Positions 7,844 through 16,469 are shown, numbered from the stretch's first letter. The stretch: 64,000 nucleotides of DNA from RI-153 sp041391225 (GCA_041391225.1 JAWKOL010000005.1:124001-188000), one strand, 5' to 3'. Numbers and translations: made by a program. The notes: generated by a model from the sequence alone, not told the origin.

Positions 7844-10777
7844 GTGTCTATCGATTCAATCAAAAGCCAAGTATCGCAAGTGAATATCGCCTGGCTGAAT
7901 TCGCTCGGCGGCAAATTAGTCATTGCCTTCGTTGCCCTGTCTATGATTCCCTTGATTGCCGTGAGCGCCTTTTCCTACTGGGAAAGTGATCAAACCGTGC
8001 GCGAGCAGACGTTCGGGATGCTGAATGACAACGTCACCCGCGCTGATCTTTCGGTGGAATCCTGGCTCAACGAGCGCATCAGCGACGTGGTGCTGCTTGC
8101 TGGAGACGACGAGATCCGTTCCGGCAACATCGATGGCATCGCGACGAAGTTCCAGGCAATTCTTGAACATTCGCCGGTCTATGAGAGTATCTTTGTGACC
8201 GACGCAGATGGTCAATCACTCTATGTTTCTGGCGGTGGAACTCTCGATGTTGGCGACAGAGCATATTTTAAGCAGGCGATGCAGGGCATGCCTGCGCTGT
8301 CGGAGCTACTCACATCGAGGATCACCGGCAATCTGATATCAGTCATTGCTGCGCCTATCCGCGAAGGCGATCAGGTGATCGGCGTAGTTGCAGCCACGTT
8401 TGAGATCGCGCAACTCACCGAGATTTTGTACGCCGTGCAGGAAGGCGAGACCGGTGAAATATACCTGATTAACAACGATGGGTACTTCATCACGCCCTCA
8501 CGCTTTGTTGACGACCTAAAGGCCGACGGCTACGTCCAGGAACGCGCCGAGCTGGAACTTCAGGTCGATTCGGCAGGCAGCCGCGCTGTCCTGGCCGGTG
8601 AGAGCGGCAGCCAGGAGTATCCCGACTACCGCGGCATCATGGTGGTGGGGTCCTATGCGCCGGTGGAAGTTGCCAACCAGCAGTGGGGCTTGCTCTCCGA
8701 GATCGACAGCGCCGAGGCGTTTGCCGGCAGTGTCCAACTGCGCAATCTGTTCCTTATTGCGCTCTTTGTGAGCGCCCTGATCGTTATCTTTGTGGCCTTG
8801 TTCCTTTCGCGCAGCATCGCTCGCCCATTGACCATGCTAAGCCGCATTGCTGGCGGCCTTGCCAAAGGCGACATCGAACAGGAGATCACCCACCACGGCA
8901 AAGACGAAGTCGGCCTGCTCGCCGATGAGTTCCGCCGCATGGTCGCCTACCAGCAAGAGATGGCGGCTGCCGCCGGTCAACTGGCACAAGGCGACCTGTC
9001 GCTGAGCGTCTCCGCCCAATCGGAAAAAGACGTGTTGGGCAATGCCTTCCAGCAGATGGTGGACTATCAAAAAGGCATGGCCGATGCCGCCGGCCAACTG
9101 GCCCGTGGCAACCTCGCCGTCAAAGTGACGCCGAAATCTGAGCAAGACGCGCTGGGCAACGCCTTCCAAAAGATGGTGGGCTACCAGCGTGAAGTCGCCC
9201 GCGCCGTCGGTCAGGTAGCCAAGGGCGATCTGACCATCGACGTGCAACCGATCTCCGATCAAGACGTGCTGGGCAGCTCGGTGCAGAAGATGATCGCGCA
9301 CCTGGGCAGGACAGTGGGCAGCGTGCAATCCAACGCCGGTCGCCTGCTCAGTGCCAGCAAATACCTGAGCACGGCCTCTGAACAGGCCAACGACGCCACA
9401 GCACAGATCGCACAGACCATTGAGATGATGGCCCAGACCACCCAACAGGTGGCGCAGACCATCGGCCAGGTGGCTGTGGGTGCGGCGCAACAGGCCGAAG
9501 TGATGGATCGCAGCCGCCACATCATGGAAAATCAAGATCGCGTTGTGGCCGAGATCACCGAGGGCGCCATGCGGCAAAGCCAGTCCATCGAAGCCGCCGA
9601 CACTGTCTTCCACGGGCGGTTGGCCACCGCGATTCAGCAGGTGGAGAATGCCACCATTGCCAGCGACAACGCTGTGGACACGGCAGCACAGGCCGCTCGC
9701 TCTGGCACGGACGCCGTGGCCAAGACGATCAGCGGCATCAACACTGTAGCCAAGACAGCCGATCAGGTGACGCGCCGTATCAGCGAAATGGGCAAGCGTT
9801 CCAACCAGATTGGCGCCATTGTGCAGGTGATCGACGACATCGCCGAGCGCACCAACCTGCTCTCGCTGAATGCCGCCATCGAAGCCGCCCGCGCTGGCGA
9901 ACACGGCAAGGGCTTCGCCGTCGTCGCCGACGAGGTGCGCAAGCTGGCCGAACGTTCGGCCAAATCGGCGAAGATCTCGCAGTTGGTTGCCACCGTGCAA
10001 GACGCTGCCAATCAGGCCGTGGCTGCGATGGAAGAGAACGATCAGCAGGTGCAGCAAGGGCTGGCAACCGCCGGCGATGCCGAACAGGCGCTTGCGGGCA
10101 TCAGCACCGCTATGGCCCAGGTCCGCGAGCAGATGAAGCAGTTGCAGGGCGCCGTGGCCGACCTGAGCGGCAGCAGCCAACAGGTGCAAGACGTCATGCA
10201 ACAGGTGGCAGGCGTCATCGAAGAAAACCTCACGTCGACTGCCTCACTCAGCGCCGGTCAGGAACCGTTGCAGCAAGCCATGGAAGAGATCGCCAGTGTG
10301 GCCGAAGAGAACAGCGCCGCCGCCGAAGAAGTGGCCGCCTCTGCCGAAGAGAACAGTGCCTCGGTGGAAGAGATCAGCGCCATGACCAAGAACGTCAACA
10401 TCCAGGTTGAACAGATGACCGACGCTGTACAATCACTGGCATCGATGGCAACAGACTTGCAGTCCATTGTCGCCACCTTCCAACTCCAGGGGCGCCAGGT
10501 TGTGGAAAACACTGCGGCCCCCTCATCCAGCAGAAATGAACCTGCCTGGCCATCCGCAAAGGCTGACAACGACTACGCCCCGCCGTACCGAGCACATCGC
10601 ACTCGGCGGCGAGCGTTGCGCCCGCGGCCAACGGCAAGCGCAAGTCGACCTTCGTCTGGGATGAATCGATGGCACAGGCGACGACAAGGTAGACGAACAG
10701 CACCGTGTCCTCATCGACATGATCAACGGCCTGATCCAGGCCATGCAAGAAGGCCGCGGGCGTCAGCAACTCGATGA
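7844..10777 (+). CDS. Methyl-accepting chemotaxis protein with tandem HAMP domains; C-terminus frameshifted into a hemerythrin domain
   Basis: GTG start at 7844 with GGAGG at 7834-7838. Order: TM1 (about 27-47), periplasmic Cache-type sensor (about 50-300), TM2 (LFLIALFVSALIVIFVALFL), a HAMP domain, then three further HAMP-like units repeated at about 46 residues (QLAQGDLSLSV, QLARGNLAVKV, QVAKGDLTIDV), and the MCP signalling hairpin with the conserved tip ERTNLLSLNAAIEAARAGE. A methylation-rich helix with EENSAAAEEVAASAEENSAS follows. After about residue 910 the frame turns into arginine-rich nonsense ending at 10777, while the neighbouring frames read as a linker plus hemerythrin domain. 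The true protein is therefore most likely an MCP-hemerythrin fusion of about 1,080 residues with two frameshifts, near 10580 and 10690. Confidence 0.85.
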   Translation: MSIDSIKSQVSQVNIAWLNSLGGKLVIAFVALSMIPLIAVSAFSYWESDQTVREQTFGMLNDNVTRADLSVESWLNERISDVVLLAGDDEIRSGNIDGIATKFQAILEHSPVYESIFVTDADGQSLYVSGGGTLDVGDRAYFKQAMQGMPALSELLTSRITGNLISVIAAPIREGDQVIGVVAATFEIAQLTEILYAVQEGETGEIYLINNDGYFITPSRFVDDLKADGYVQERAELELQVDSAGSRAVLAGESGSQEYPDYRGIMVVGSYAPVEVANQQWGLLSEIDSAEAFAGSVQLRNLFLIALFVSALIVIFVALFLSRSIARPLTMLSRIAGGLAKGDIEQEITHHGKDEVGLLADEFRRMVAYQQEMAAAAGQLAQGDLSLSVSAQSEKDVLGNAFQQMVDYQKGMADAAGQLARGNLAVKVTPKSEQDALGNAFQKMVGYQREVARAVGQVAKGDLTIDVQPISDQDVLGSSVQKMIAHLGRTVGSVQSNAGRLLSASKYLSTASEQANDATAQIAQTIEMMAQTTQQVAQTIGQVAVGAAQQAEVMDRSRHIMENQDRVVAEITEGAMRQSQSIEAADTVFHGRLATAIQQVENATIASDNAVDTAAQAARSGTDAVAKTISGINTVAKTADQVTRRISEMGKRSNQIGAIVQVIDDIAERTNLLSLNAAIEAARAGEHGKGFAVVADEVRKLAERSAKSAKISQLVATVQDAANQAVAAMEENDQQVQQGLATAGDAEQALAGISTAMAQVREQMKQLQGAVADLSGSSQQVQDVMQQVAGVIEENLTSTASLSAGQEPLQQAMEEIASVAEENSAAAEEVAASAEENSASVEEISAMTKNVNIQVEQMTDAVQSLASMATDLQSIVATFQLQGRQVVENTAAPSSSRNEPAWPSAKADNDYAPPYRAHRTRRRALRPRPTASASRPSSGMNRWHRRRQGRRTAPCPHRHDQRPDPGHARRPRASATR

Positions 10778-11084
10778 ACTGCTTACTCGGCTCGAGCGCT
10801 ATACCGATGAACATTTCGCCTGGGAAGAGCACTGCATGGCCGAGCACAACTGTCCTATCGCCGATGTGAACAAGACGGCCCACGGTCGCTTCGTGCAGAT
10901 GGTGGCCGAAACGCGACAACGCTTCGAGGCCGAAGGCGCCAGCACCGAACTTGTCCTCGCCATCAAGGGCAACCTGGGCGAGTGGTTCATGAAGCACATC
11001 CGCCGCATCGACACCAATCTGAACGGTTGTATCCACGGCGAGAAGGAAAAGGCCGGTACACACCGCCAACCTGCCCACCGTTAA
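10719..11084 (+). CDS. Bacteriohemerythrin domain, probably the C-terminus of the preceding chemoreceptor
   Basis: The first intact ATG is at 10719, but the fold starts earlier: a short block at 10651-10690 in another frame reads TFVWDESMAQAT, and VDEQHRVLIDM follows in this frame. That is the standard start of bacteriohemerythrins. Iron ligands visible are His in DEQH, His and Glu in DEHFAWEEH, the second His of the HxxxH pair (KTAHGRF), and His and Asp in FMKHIRRID. The first His of the HxxxH pair is replaced by Asn (codon 10869-10871, AAC), so six of seven ligands remain. The domain would bind O2 (or another small ligand) at a non-haem di-iron site and could make the receptor an aerotaxis sensor, as in Desulfovibrio DcrH. 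It ends before a strong terminator. Confidence 0.78.
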   Translation: MINGLIQAMQEGRGRQQLDELLTRLERYTDEHFAWEEHCMAEHNCPIADVNKTAHGRFVQMVAETRQRFEAEGASTELVLAIKGNLGEWFMKHIRRIDTNLNGCIHGEKEKAGTHRQPAHR

Positions 11085-11099
11085 GCCCGGCAGATTGCC

Positions 11100-11138
11100 A
11101 AAGCCGCCGTGTCCGTTGCATGGACACGGCGGCTTTTT
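11100..11138 (+). terminator. Rho-independent terminator after the sensory cluster
   Basis: Perfect 15-bp stem AAAGCCGCCGTGTCC / GGACACGGCGGCTTT with a 7-base loop, followed by T residues. Confidence 0.85.
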
Positions 11139-11144
11139 GTTTGT

Positions 11145-11173
11145 TTGACATGCAACTGCCCTCGTGGTATTGT
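11145..11173 (+). promoter_or_regulatory. sigma-70 promoter of the LuxR-type gene
   Basis: TTGACA (11145-11150), 17-bp spacer, TATTGT (11168-11173), immediately downstream of the terminator. The leader to the GTG at 11310 is about 130 bases. Confidence 0.65.
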
Positions 11174-11309
11174 CTGCCCACTTACAAAGGTGACTTGCAC
11201 AACCGTCACGCTGCCGCGTTTGCCGTCTCCTGCAAGCAGTCGCCTCATCGTAACAGTCCACCACTTCAATCGACCCTTTCAGGGCCAACCCTGGCGAGAG
11301 GAGCCGCCC

Positions 11310-11975
11310 GTGGAACCGGTCCGCGTTGTTGCCATCGCTGATTCTGTCTTCGTGTTGGAAGGCATCACGAGCCTTTTGGGTCAATCGGAGACATGCGAAG
11401 TCATGAGCGCCTTGCTTATGACCGTCGGTCGCTGGCCACTTTTCTACATTTCCCCGCAAGTGATCCTGATCGCCACAACCACGACACCGTCCACCACGAT
11501 TTGTCGCCTGATCGAAGAGGCAAAACGCCGTTATCCCGAAAGTGCCGTCCTTCTCGTGGGTGTATCGCAGCCGGCGGAAGTGATCGCTGCCTACATCAAT
11601 GCCGGCCTCAACGGATTCGTCCACCATGATCTGTCACCGGTGCAACTAACGCAGGCGGTGCTGGATGTGGCGCGCTATGGGCTGATCCTCGACGCGATGT
11701 TCGTTCCCAAACTCCAGCAGATGCTGCAACACGATCTGGACGAGGCGCCGCTGTCTTCGTTGACGGCGCGCGAACTGGAGATCGTGCGCCACGCCGCCAA
11801 AGGGCGCACCAACCACGAGATTGCCGCGGATCTGCAAGTGAGCGTCAACACCGTGAAGGCGCACCTGCGCAACGCCTACGAAAAGCTCAACGTCGCCAGC
11901 CGCGCAGAGTTGGCCGTCCTCGCGCTCTCGGCGGGGATGAAATTGTCGGAAGGGCGGGTGGCGTACCTGGTGTAA
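11310..11975 (+). CDS. LuxR/NarL-type regulator with degenerate receiver domain
   Basis: 221 residues from the GTG at 11310, which follows GAGAGGAG (11296-11303). The C-terminus (about 148-205) is a clear LuxR helix-turn-helix: LTARELEIVRHAAKGRTNHEIA and VNTVKAHLRNAYEKLNV. The N-terminal half has receiver-like spacing, but the expected phospho-acceptor strand reads PQVILIATTTTPS with no aspartate, and the acidic pair near the N-terminus is also missing (VVAIADSVF). It is thus a pseudo-receiver, probably not controlled by phosphorylation. It has its own promoter and lies downstream of the chemoreceptor. Its targets are unknown. Confidence 0.8.
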   Translation: MEPVRVVAIADSVFVLEGITSLLGQSETCEVMSALLMTVGRWPLFYISPQVILIATTTTPSTTICRLIEEAKRRYPESAVLLVGVSQPAEVIAAYINAGLNGFVHHDLSPVQLTQAVLDVARYGLILDAMFVPKLQQMLQHDLDEAPLSSLTARELEIVRHAAKGRTNHEIAADLQVSVNTVKAHLRNAYEKLNVASRAELAVLALSAGMKLSEGRVAYLV

Positions 11976-12130
11976 GTTGTTTTTTGGTTTGTTCTACGCG
12001 TGTGGGTTAGCCCGTACGGGTGAGGGTACAACTACCCCGATTTCACCTGTGCGGGCGATGGTCAGCGGCTGGCGCAACGCCTATAGTAGCTTCATCGGCA
12101 CAACTTTCTTCAATCCAATAGGAGGAACCG

Positions 12131-12736
12131 ATGAAGCGATATTTGCTCTACGATGGTGGCTGTTCCAAGTGCAGCCACGTGGCTACAACGGTGCGCGATG
12201 CAGTAGGCGACTCGCTGGACTTGCTCAGCCTCCGCACTGACGAAGCCAAGGATCTCCTCGACACCGCCCATCCCAAGGGGTGGCGCTACGCCCCCTACGT
12301 GGTGACAGTGGACGACAAGGGTGTACACGCCAAGACAGGGATCCTTGCGAGTATGCAATTGGGACTATGGATGGGACCGCGCAAGGCGATGCGTGTGTGG
12401 CAGGCGGTGACGCAGGCGTTTGCTCCGAAACGGCGGAGTTTCTTGCAGACGAGTGTTGCATCTGCTTTGGCGATTTTGATGTTGGCGCGAACACATGGCG
12501 AAACCCAAGCTGCGCCAAATGGCTGTGGAAGCTGTCAAAACTATTCCAAATGTATCCAATATGTGTACAGTGGCTGCGCTTGCGGTACATGCTGCTCATC
12601 TACTTTTGCCTACGATAGATATACATACTATCGCGTCAACCAGCAGCCGACATACCCTGGGCAAAGCTGCTACGGCTGTTCATACTGTTGGAACATGATC
12701 ATACATCGTCCGTGTGGCTGTCCGCGCCGTTACTAG
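12131..12736 (+). CDS. DCC-type thiol domain + Tat-like anchor + Cys-rich tail protein
   Basis: 201 residues from ATG 12131, with AGGAGG at 12119-12124 and a possible promoter (TGGTCA, 17 bp, TATAGT at 12082-12087). Residues 1-90 resemble the DCC/DUF393 thioredoxin-like family: YDGGCSKCSH near the start gives a CxxC pair. Around residues 100-120 there is KRRSFLQ followed by a hydrophobic stretch (SVASALAILMLA), which looks like a twin-arginine signal or anchor but lies inside the protein. The last 70 residues hold 12 cysteines (CxxC, CxC, CC, CxxCxxC, CxC) and many tyrosines. I do not know a family with this whole arrangement. It may be a metal- or disulfide-rich exported protein. Two separate proteins joined by a lost stop is another reading. 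Confidence 0.6.
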   Translation: MKRYLLYDGGCSKCSHVATTVRDAVGDSLDLLSLRTDEAKDLLDTAHPKGWRYAPYVVTVDDKGVHAKTGILASMQLGLWMGPRKAMRVWQAVTQAFAPKRRSFLQTSVASALAILMLARTHGETQAAPNGCGSCQNYSKCIQYVYSGCACGTCCSSTFAYDRYTYYRVNQQPTYPGQSCYGCSYCWNMIIHRPCGCPRRY

Positions 12737-12814
12737 AAAGAAGAAACAGACGCTGGTGATCAGCGTTGAACCTGAATCCACTACCAATCAATGTCAGAAT
12801 CAGGAAGGTGCATT

Positions 12815-13435
12815 GTGGCTGCATTTCTCGAATTGATTCCTATCGACCATCCTCCATTCTTCCAGGATCCTGAGGAGAGTTCTCCTCAACAGCTCTCCCA
12901 GGAACTTCAAGATATGCCGACTGGCACACCCATACTTCTCAAGACTGCACGTCCTTTCTTGGGGAATCTATGGCTACCCACCTACTTGCCGGCTGGCTTT
13001 GACATAGACCTTGCAGAAGTCACCAACACGAATCGAGAGCATCCAGACTTGATCTTTCCGATCCAAAGCGCGGAAGAAGAAAAGCAGGGCCAGATCATCA
13101 TGACTGTGCATCGTGCCGAAGCCTATCAACACGAGTACGTTCCTATTGACTATGAATCGTTTGTGATGCCCGTGGACATGGATGGTAGAGACGGCATCAT
13201 GATCAAGGGTGGCTGGCTAATTGAATTGGATGAGGATGGTGCCGTACGTCATTCGGGCTGGAGTGATAAGCATACGCGCCGTCTCGTAGTGAGAGACTCG
13301 CGACGAGCACAAGTCATTACACTTGATGTCGTCCCTGCCTCACTTGTCACTGAAGAGGAGTTGGTTGGTATTGCAGCGTCGCTGCATGTCTCTAGTCTGT
13401 ACCGATCTTGGCTGCCGTGGTTGAACCGAGGCTGA
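12815..13435 (+). CDS. Protein of unknown function (acidic, 206 residues)
   Basis: I prefer the GTG at 12815 (AGGAAGG at 12802-12808) over the ATG at 12791, which lacks a ribosome site. There is no signal peptide, membrane segment or catalytic motif. A segment around LGNLWLPTYLPAGFDI resembles the short beta domain (DUF4367-like) often seen in anti-sigma factor and lipoprotein C-termini, with later strands GGWLIELDEDG and ITLDVVPASLVTEEELVGIAASLH. That match is weak. It sits between the Cys-rich protein and a lipoprotein gene, about 80 bases after the former, so the three may form a functional group. Confidence 0.55.
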   Translation: MAAFLELIPIDHPPFFQDPEESSPQQLSQELQDMPTGTPILLKTARPFLGNLWLPTYLPAGFDIDLAEVTNTNREHPDLIFPIQSAEEEKQGQIIMTVHRAEAYQHEYVPIDYESFVMPVDMDGRDGIMIKGGWLIELDEDGAVRHSGWSDKHTRRLVVRDSRRAQVITLDVVPASLVTEEELVGIAASLHVSSLYRSWLPWLNRG

Positions 13436-13574
13436 ACAATGATGTAGATGCGACGCTTCTGCACATTTCGCCTAATCCGTGTCTTCCCGAACTTCCCGCT
13501 TCATGGTTACCAGAGGTGGGAACTCCGGAGATTTGAGGCCCATTTCGCCATTAAACTGTAAGCGGAGGTGAACG

Positions 13575-14096
13575 ATGAATTCCATGAAGGGCGCTATTGT
13601 CGGGTTGTGTGTTGTCTTACTCACCGGTTGTCATTCTCTGATACCGCTAATCGCACCATTGGCGTCAAATGCGATCACGGCACCACAAGATAACAACACC
13701 GCCGCCATGCAAAATGAGATGAGCCATGCTGATGGTTGGGGAGAAGCTGATCTCTGCGCGCCGGAAGACATCGAGTGTATGTTGGAATACGGAACAATCG
13801 TCCAACTAACTGCCGTCTGTGAGATTCCTGACAGTGACGACGACTGCATCGGCACGTTCACGTACGAAGCCTGGATACTGGAACCGCTATCCAACTTCAC
13901 TGCTTACCACGAAGGCGATGGCGAATTCGTGGTCACCCTCTTCCGCGATGACGACACGAGCGAAGTGCTCTTTGCGGCGAACGGCGTCTACACATCCGAA
14001 ACGGTCACAATTGCGCCAACTGGAATCGTCAGCATGACCGTTCAATCCACCGGGCCGTGGCATATCGATGTCAAGAAGATAGAAGATCCGCAGTAG
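13575..14096 (+). CDS. Predicted lipoprotein of unknown function
   Basis: 173 residues. A lipoprotein signal is clear: MNSMKGAIVGLCVVLLTGC, with lipobox LLTGC and the lipidated Cys at residue 19. GGAGG lies about eight bases before the ATG. The mature part is acidic, with four further cysteines clustered at about 60-95 (LCAPEDIECMLEYG, VCEIPDSDDDC) and a beta-rich C-terminus ending VSMTVQSTGPWHIDVKKIE, similar in style to extracellular beta-sandwich domains. I recognise no family. It is followed by a large hairpin that probably ends the transcript. Confidence 0.65.
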   Translation: MNSMKGAIVGLCVVLLTGCHSLIPLIAPLASNAITAPQDNNTAAMQNEMSHADGWGEADLCAPEDIECMLEYGTIVQLTAVCEIPDSDDDCIGTFTYEAWILEPLSNFTAYHEGDGEFVVTLFRDDDTSEVLFAANGVYTSETVTIAPTGIVSMTVQSTGPWHIDVKKIEDPQ

Positions 14097-14140
14097 TCCG
14101 AGAATCCAGTACACGATGGCCGAAGTCGGTCGACGAAATC

Positions 14141-14209
14141 CAGCGGAGAGAGTACGCCCTCGTGCGGGTGTTCAGGTGTTGCCCGCACGAGGGCGTGCTC
14201 TCTCCGCTG
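14141..14209. repeat. Large inverted repeat (family C core), terminator-like
   Basis: Arms of 28 bp (14141-14168 and 14182-14209) with a single mismatch. The core CGCCCTCGTGCGGG is shared with the hairpin inside the element at 48531-48673. Lies after the lipoprotein gene. A half copy of the CGGATT-type repeat (family A), 14251-14277, follows. Confidence 0.7.
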
Positions 14210-14336
14210 TCTGCGCATGCAGAGACTGATGAACAGATGCAAAATCTGTTCAAATCCGCCCAATCCGCGTTCCATTTCTGGCAGTTGTGGAATCTCACCC
14301 CAAAAACACACCGCATGTGGCGGAATCTTTGCCTCG

Positions 14337-14345
14337 TGGTATAAT
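14337..14345 (+). promoter_or_regulatory. Extended -10 promoter of the sugar isomerase gene
   Basis: TGGTATAAT, a perfect extended -10 element (TATAAT at 14340-14345), with no good -35. It lies about 58 bases before the ATG at 14404. Confidence 0.55.
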
Positions 14346-14403
14346 TTGCCCCAGCCTTCGACCCACAAGCACCATCCATCACCCAACCTCCTACAAGTGA
14401 GCC

Positions 14404-15234
14404 ATGGCGCAACCGATTGTCGACACATCCAAGCTCTGTATTCACACCATCACCACCAAACCCTGGCCGATTGAAACCGCCATCGACCGCTTCGCCGCCC
14501 ACGGCGTAGCCGGCATGACTGTCTGGCGCGATGCATTGGACGGTCGCGACATCGCCGCCACCGGGCAGCGCATCCGCGACGCGGGGATGGACGTGGTGTC
14601 GCTCTGCCGCGGCGGCTTCTTCCCCGCGGACACCGACGCCGGGCGCCAAGCGGCCATCGACGACAACCACCGCGCCATCGACGAGGCCGCCGCACTGGAC
14701 GCGCCGTTGATCGTCCTCGTGTGTGGGGCCGTCCCCAAGCAGCCGTTGACCGTCTCACGTCGGCAGATCCAGGACGGGATCGAGGCTGTCCTCGACCATG
14801 CGGCGTCTGCCGGGGTGAAGCTGGCCATCGAACCGCTGCACCCCATGTACGCCGACAGCCGCTCGGCCATCAATACGCTGCGCCAGGCCAACGACGCCTG
14901 CGCCGCCATCGATTCGCCCTGGGTGGGTGTGGCCGTAGACGTCTATCACCTGTGGTGGGACCCGGAGTTGGAAGCGCAAATCCAGCGCTGCGGCCAAATG
15001 GACAAGCTCTTCGCCTTCCACATTTGCGACTGGCGCTCGCCCACCGAAGACCTGCTCAACGACCGCGGCCTGATGGGCGAAGGATCGATCCCCGTGCGTC
15101 AGATCCGCGGCTGGGTCGAAGACACCGGCTACAACGGCTTCGTCGAAGTCGAAATCTTCTCGAACCGTTACTGGGCAGGGGATCAAGAAGTATTTTTGGA
15201 GAAAATTGTGGACGCATATTTGAAGCATTCGTAA
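14404..15234 (+). CDS. Sugar phosphate isomerase/epimerase family TIM barrel
   Basis: 276 residues of the xylose-isomerase-like AP-endonuclease 2 fold. Visible metal and active-site positions include AIEPLHPMY (Glu near residue 142), VAVDVYHLWWDP (Asp-His near 180), FHICDW (His-Asp near 207) and the C-terminal VEVEIFS (Glu near 243), in the order expected for this family. Members isomerise or epimerise keto-sugars, inositols or hexulosonates; the substrate cannot be told from sequence. The gene for a MocA-type oxidoreductase starts 77 bases downstream, a pairing typical of inositol and rare-sugar catabolic clusters. Confidence 0.8.
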   Translation: MAQPIVDTSKLCIHTITTKPWPIETAIDRFAAHGVAGMTVWRDALDGRDIAATGQRIRDAGMDVVSLCRGGFFPADTDAGRQAAIDDNHRAIDEAAALDAPLIVLVCGAVPKQPLTVSRRQIQDGIEAVLDHAASAGVKLAIEPLHPMYADSRSAINTLRQANDACAAIDSPWVGVAVDVYHLWWDPELEAQIQRCGQMDKLFAFHICDWRSPTEDLLNDRGLMGEGSIPVRQIRGWVEDTGYNGFVEVEIFSNRYWAGDQEVFLEKIVDAYLKHS

Positions 15235-15311
15235 ACAAAATCGCCCAATCTCCCAATCCCAAGATATTCAAAGACATCCCGTCTCACTCACACTCTCTTC
15301 TGGAGCGTCTC

Positions 15312-16469
15312 ATGGCAGAACATCGAATCGGCGTGATCATGAACGGCGTCACCGGGCGCATGGGGACGAACCAGCACCTCGTGCGGTCGATCCTGGCGAT
15401 CCGCAAGCAGGGGGGCGTGCCGACCCGCGCCGGTGACTACATCATTCCCGATCCCATCCTGGTTGGGCGCAACCCCGACAAGTTGGAGCGGCTGGCCGAG
15501 GCCCACGGCGTCAAAAAGTGGACCACCGATCTCGACGGCGCACTCTCCGACGACGAGAATCACATCTATTTCGACGCTTTGGCGACGAATTTGCGTGTAG
15601 CCAATGTGCTCAAAGCGATTGACGCCGGCAAGGCTGTCTACTGCGAGAAGCCCACCGCCACCAATACCGAAGACGCCCTCAGCCTGGCCCGCGCCGCGCA
15701 CCGCGCAGGCGCCAAAAACGGCGTTGTGCAGGATAAGCTCTTCTTGCCCGGTCTGCTCAAGCTCAAGTATTTGATCGACAACGGCTTCTTCGGGCAGATC
15801 TTGTCGGTGCGCGGGGAATTTGGCTACTGGGTCTTCACCGGGTTAGATCAACCGGCGCAACGTCCTTCGTGGAACTACCGCAAGGAGGAGGGGGGCGGCA
15901 TCATCCTCGACATGTTCGCCCACTGGCGCTACGTGATCGACAACCTCTTCGGCAAGGTGAAATCGCTCAACTGCCTCGGCGCGATTCACGTCCCCGAGCG
16001 CGTGGACGAGCGGGGCGACCGCTACGCCGCCACCGCCGATGACGCCGCCTACGGCACCTTTGAGCTGGACAACGGCGTGATCTGCCAGTTCAATTCTTCC
16101 TGGACGGTGCGTGTGCGCCGCGATGACCTGCTCACCCTGCAAGTGGACGGCACCAACGGCAGCGCCGTGGCCGGTCTGCGCGAATGCGTGATCCAGCCCC
16201 AGGCCATGACGCCCAAGCCCGTGTGGAATCCCGACATCCCCAGCCCCATCGACTTCTTCGACACCTGGCAGCAGATGCCCACCAACCAAACCTACGACAA
16301 CGCCTTCAAGGTGCAGTGGGAAGCCTTCCTGCGCCACGTCGTCGAAGATACCCCCTTCCCCTGGGATCTGCTGGAAGGCGCTAAAGGCGTGCAACTGGCC
16401 GAACTCGGCTACGAATCGTGGGCGAAGCGCTGCTGGCTCGACGTGCCACAATTGACGATTAACGATTGA
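15312..16469 (+). CDS. Gfo/Idh/MocA family oxidoreductase
   Basis: 385 residues from ATG 15312 (GGAG at 15302-15305). N-terminal NAD(P) domain with GVIMNGVTGRMGTNQ, followed by the family EKP motif in AVYCEKPTATN (Lys near residue 112). The C-terminal substrate domain has DMFAHWRYVIDNLFG and a GWxF-like core. The unusual N-terminus (N-G-V-T-G-R-M-G instead of G-x-G-x-x-G) and a long metal-ligand-like loop suggest a subgroup. It would oxidise or reduce a sugar or cyclitol. Its last residues, QLTIND, are encoded by the arm of an intergenic inverted repeat (16449-16652) that also encodes the end of the convergent gene. Confidence 0.82.
   Translation: MAEHRIGVIMNGVTGRMGTNQHLVRSILAIRKQGGVPTRAGDYIIPDPILVGRNPDKLERLAEAHGVKKWTTDLDGALSDDENHIYFDALATNLRVANVLKAIDAGKAVYCEKPTATNTEDALSLARAAHRAGAKNGVVQDKLFLPGLLKLKYLIDNGFFGQILSVRGEFGYWVFTGLDQPAQRPSWNYRKEEGGGIILDMFAHWRYVIDNLFGKVKSLNCLGAIHVPERVDERGDRYAATADDAAYGTFELDNGVICQFNSSWTVRVRRDDLLTLQVDGTNGSAVAGLRECVIQPQAMTPKPVWNPDIPSPIDFFDTWQQMPTNQTYDNAFKVQWEAFLRHVVEDTPFPWDLLEGAKGVQLAELGYESWAKRCWLDVPQLTIND

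Noticed and set aside
8837..10201. 454-codon minus-strand frame rich in His and Leu opposite the chemoreceptor
   Set aside because: Exact antisense of the HAMP and signalling domains; its apparent repeats merely mirror the HAMP repeats.
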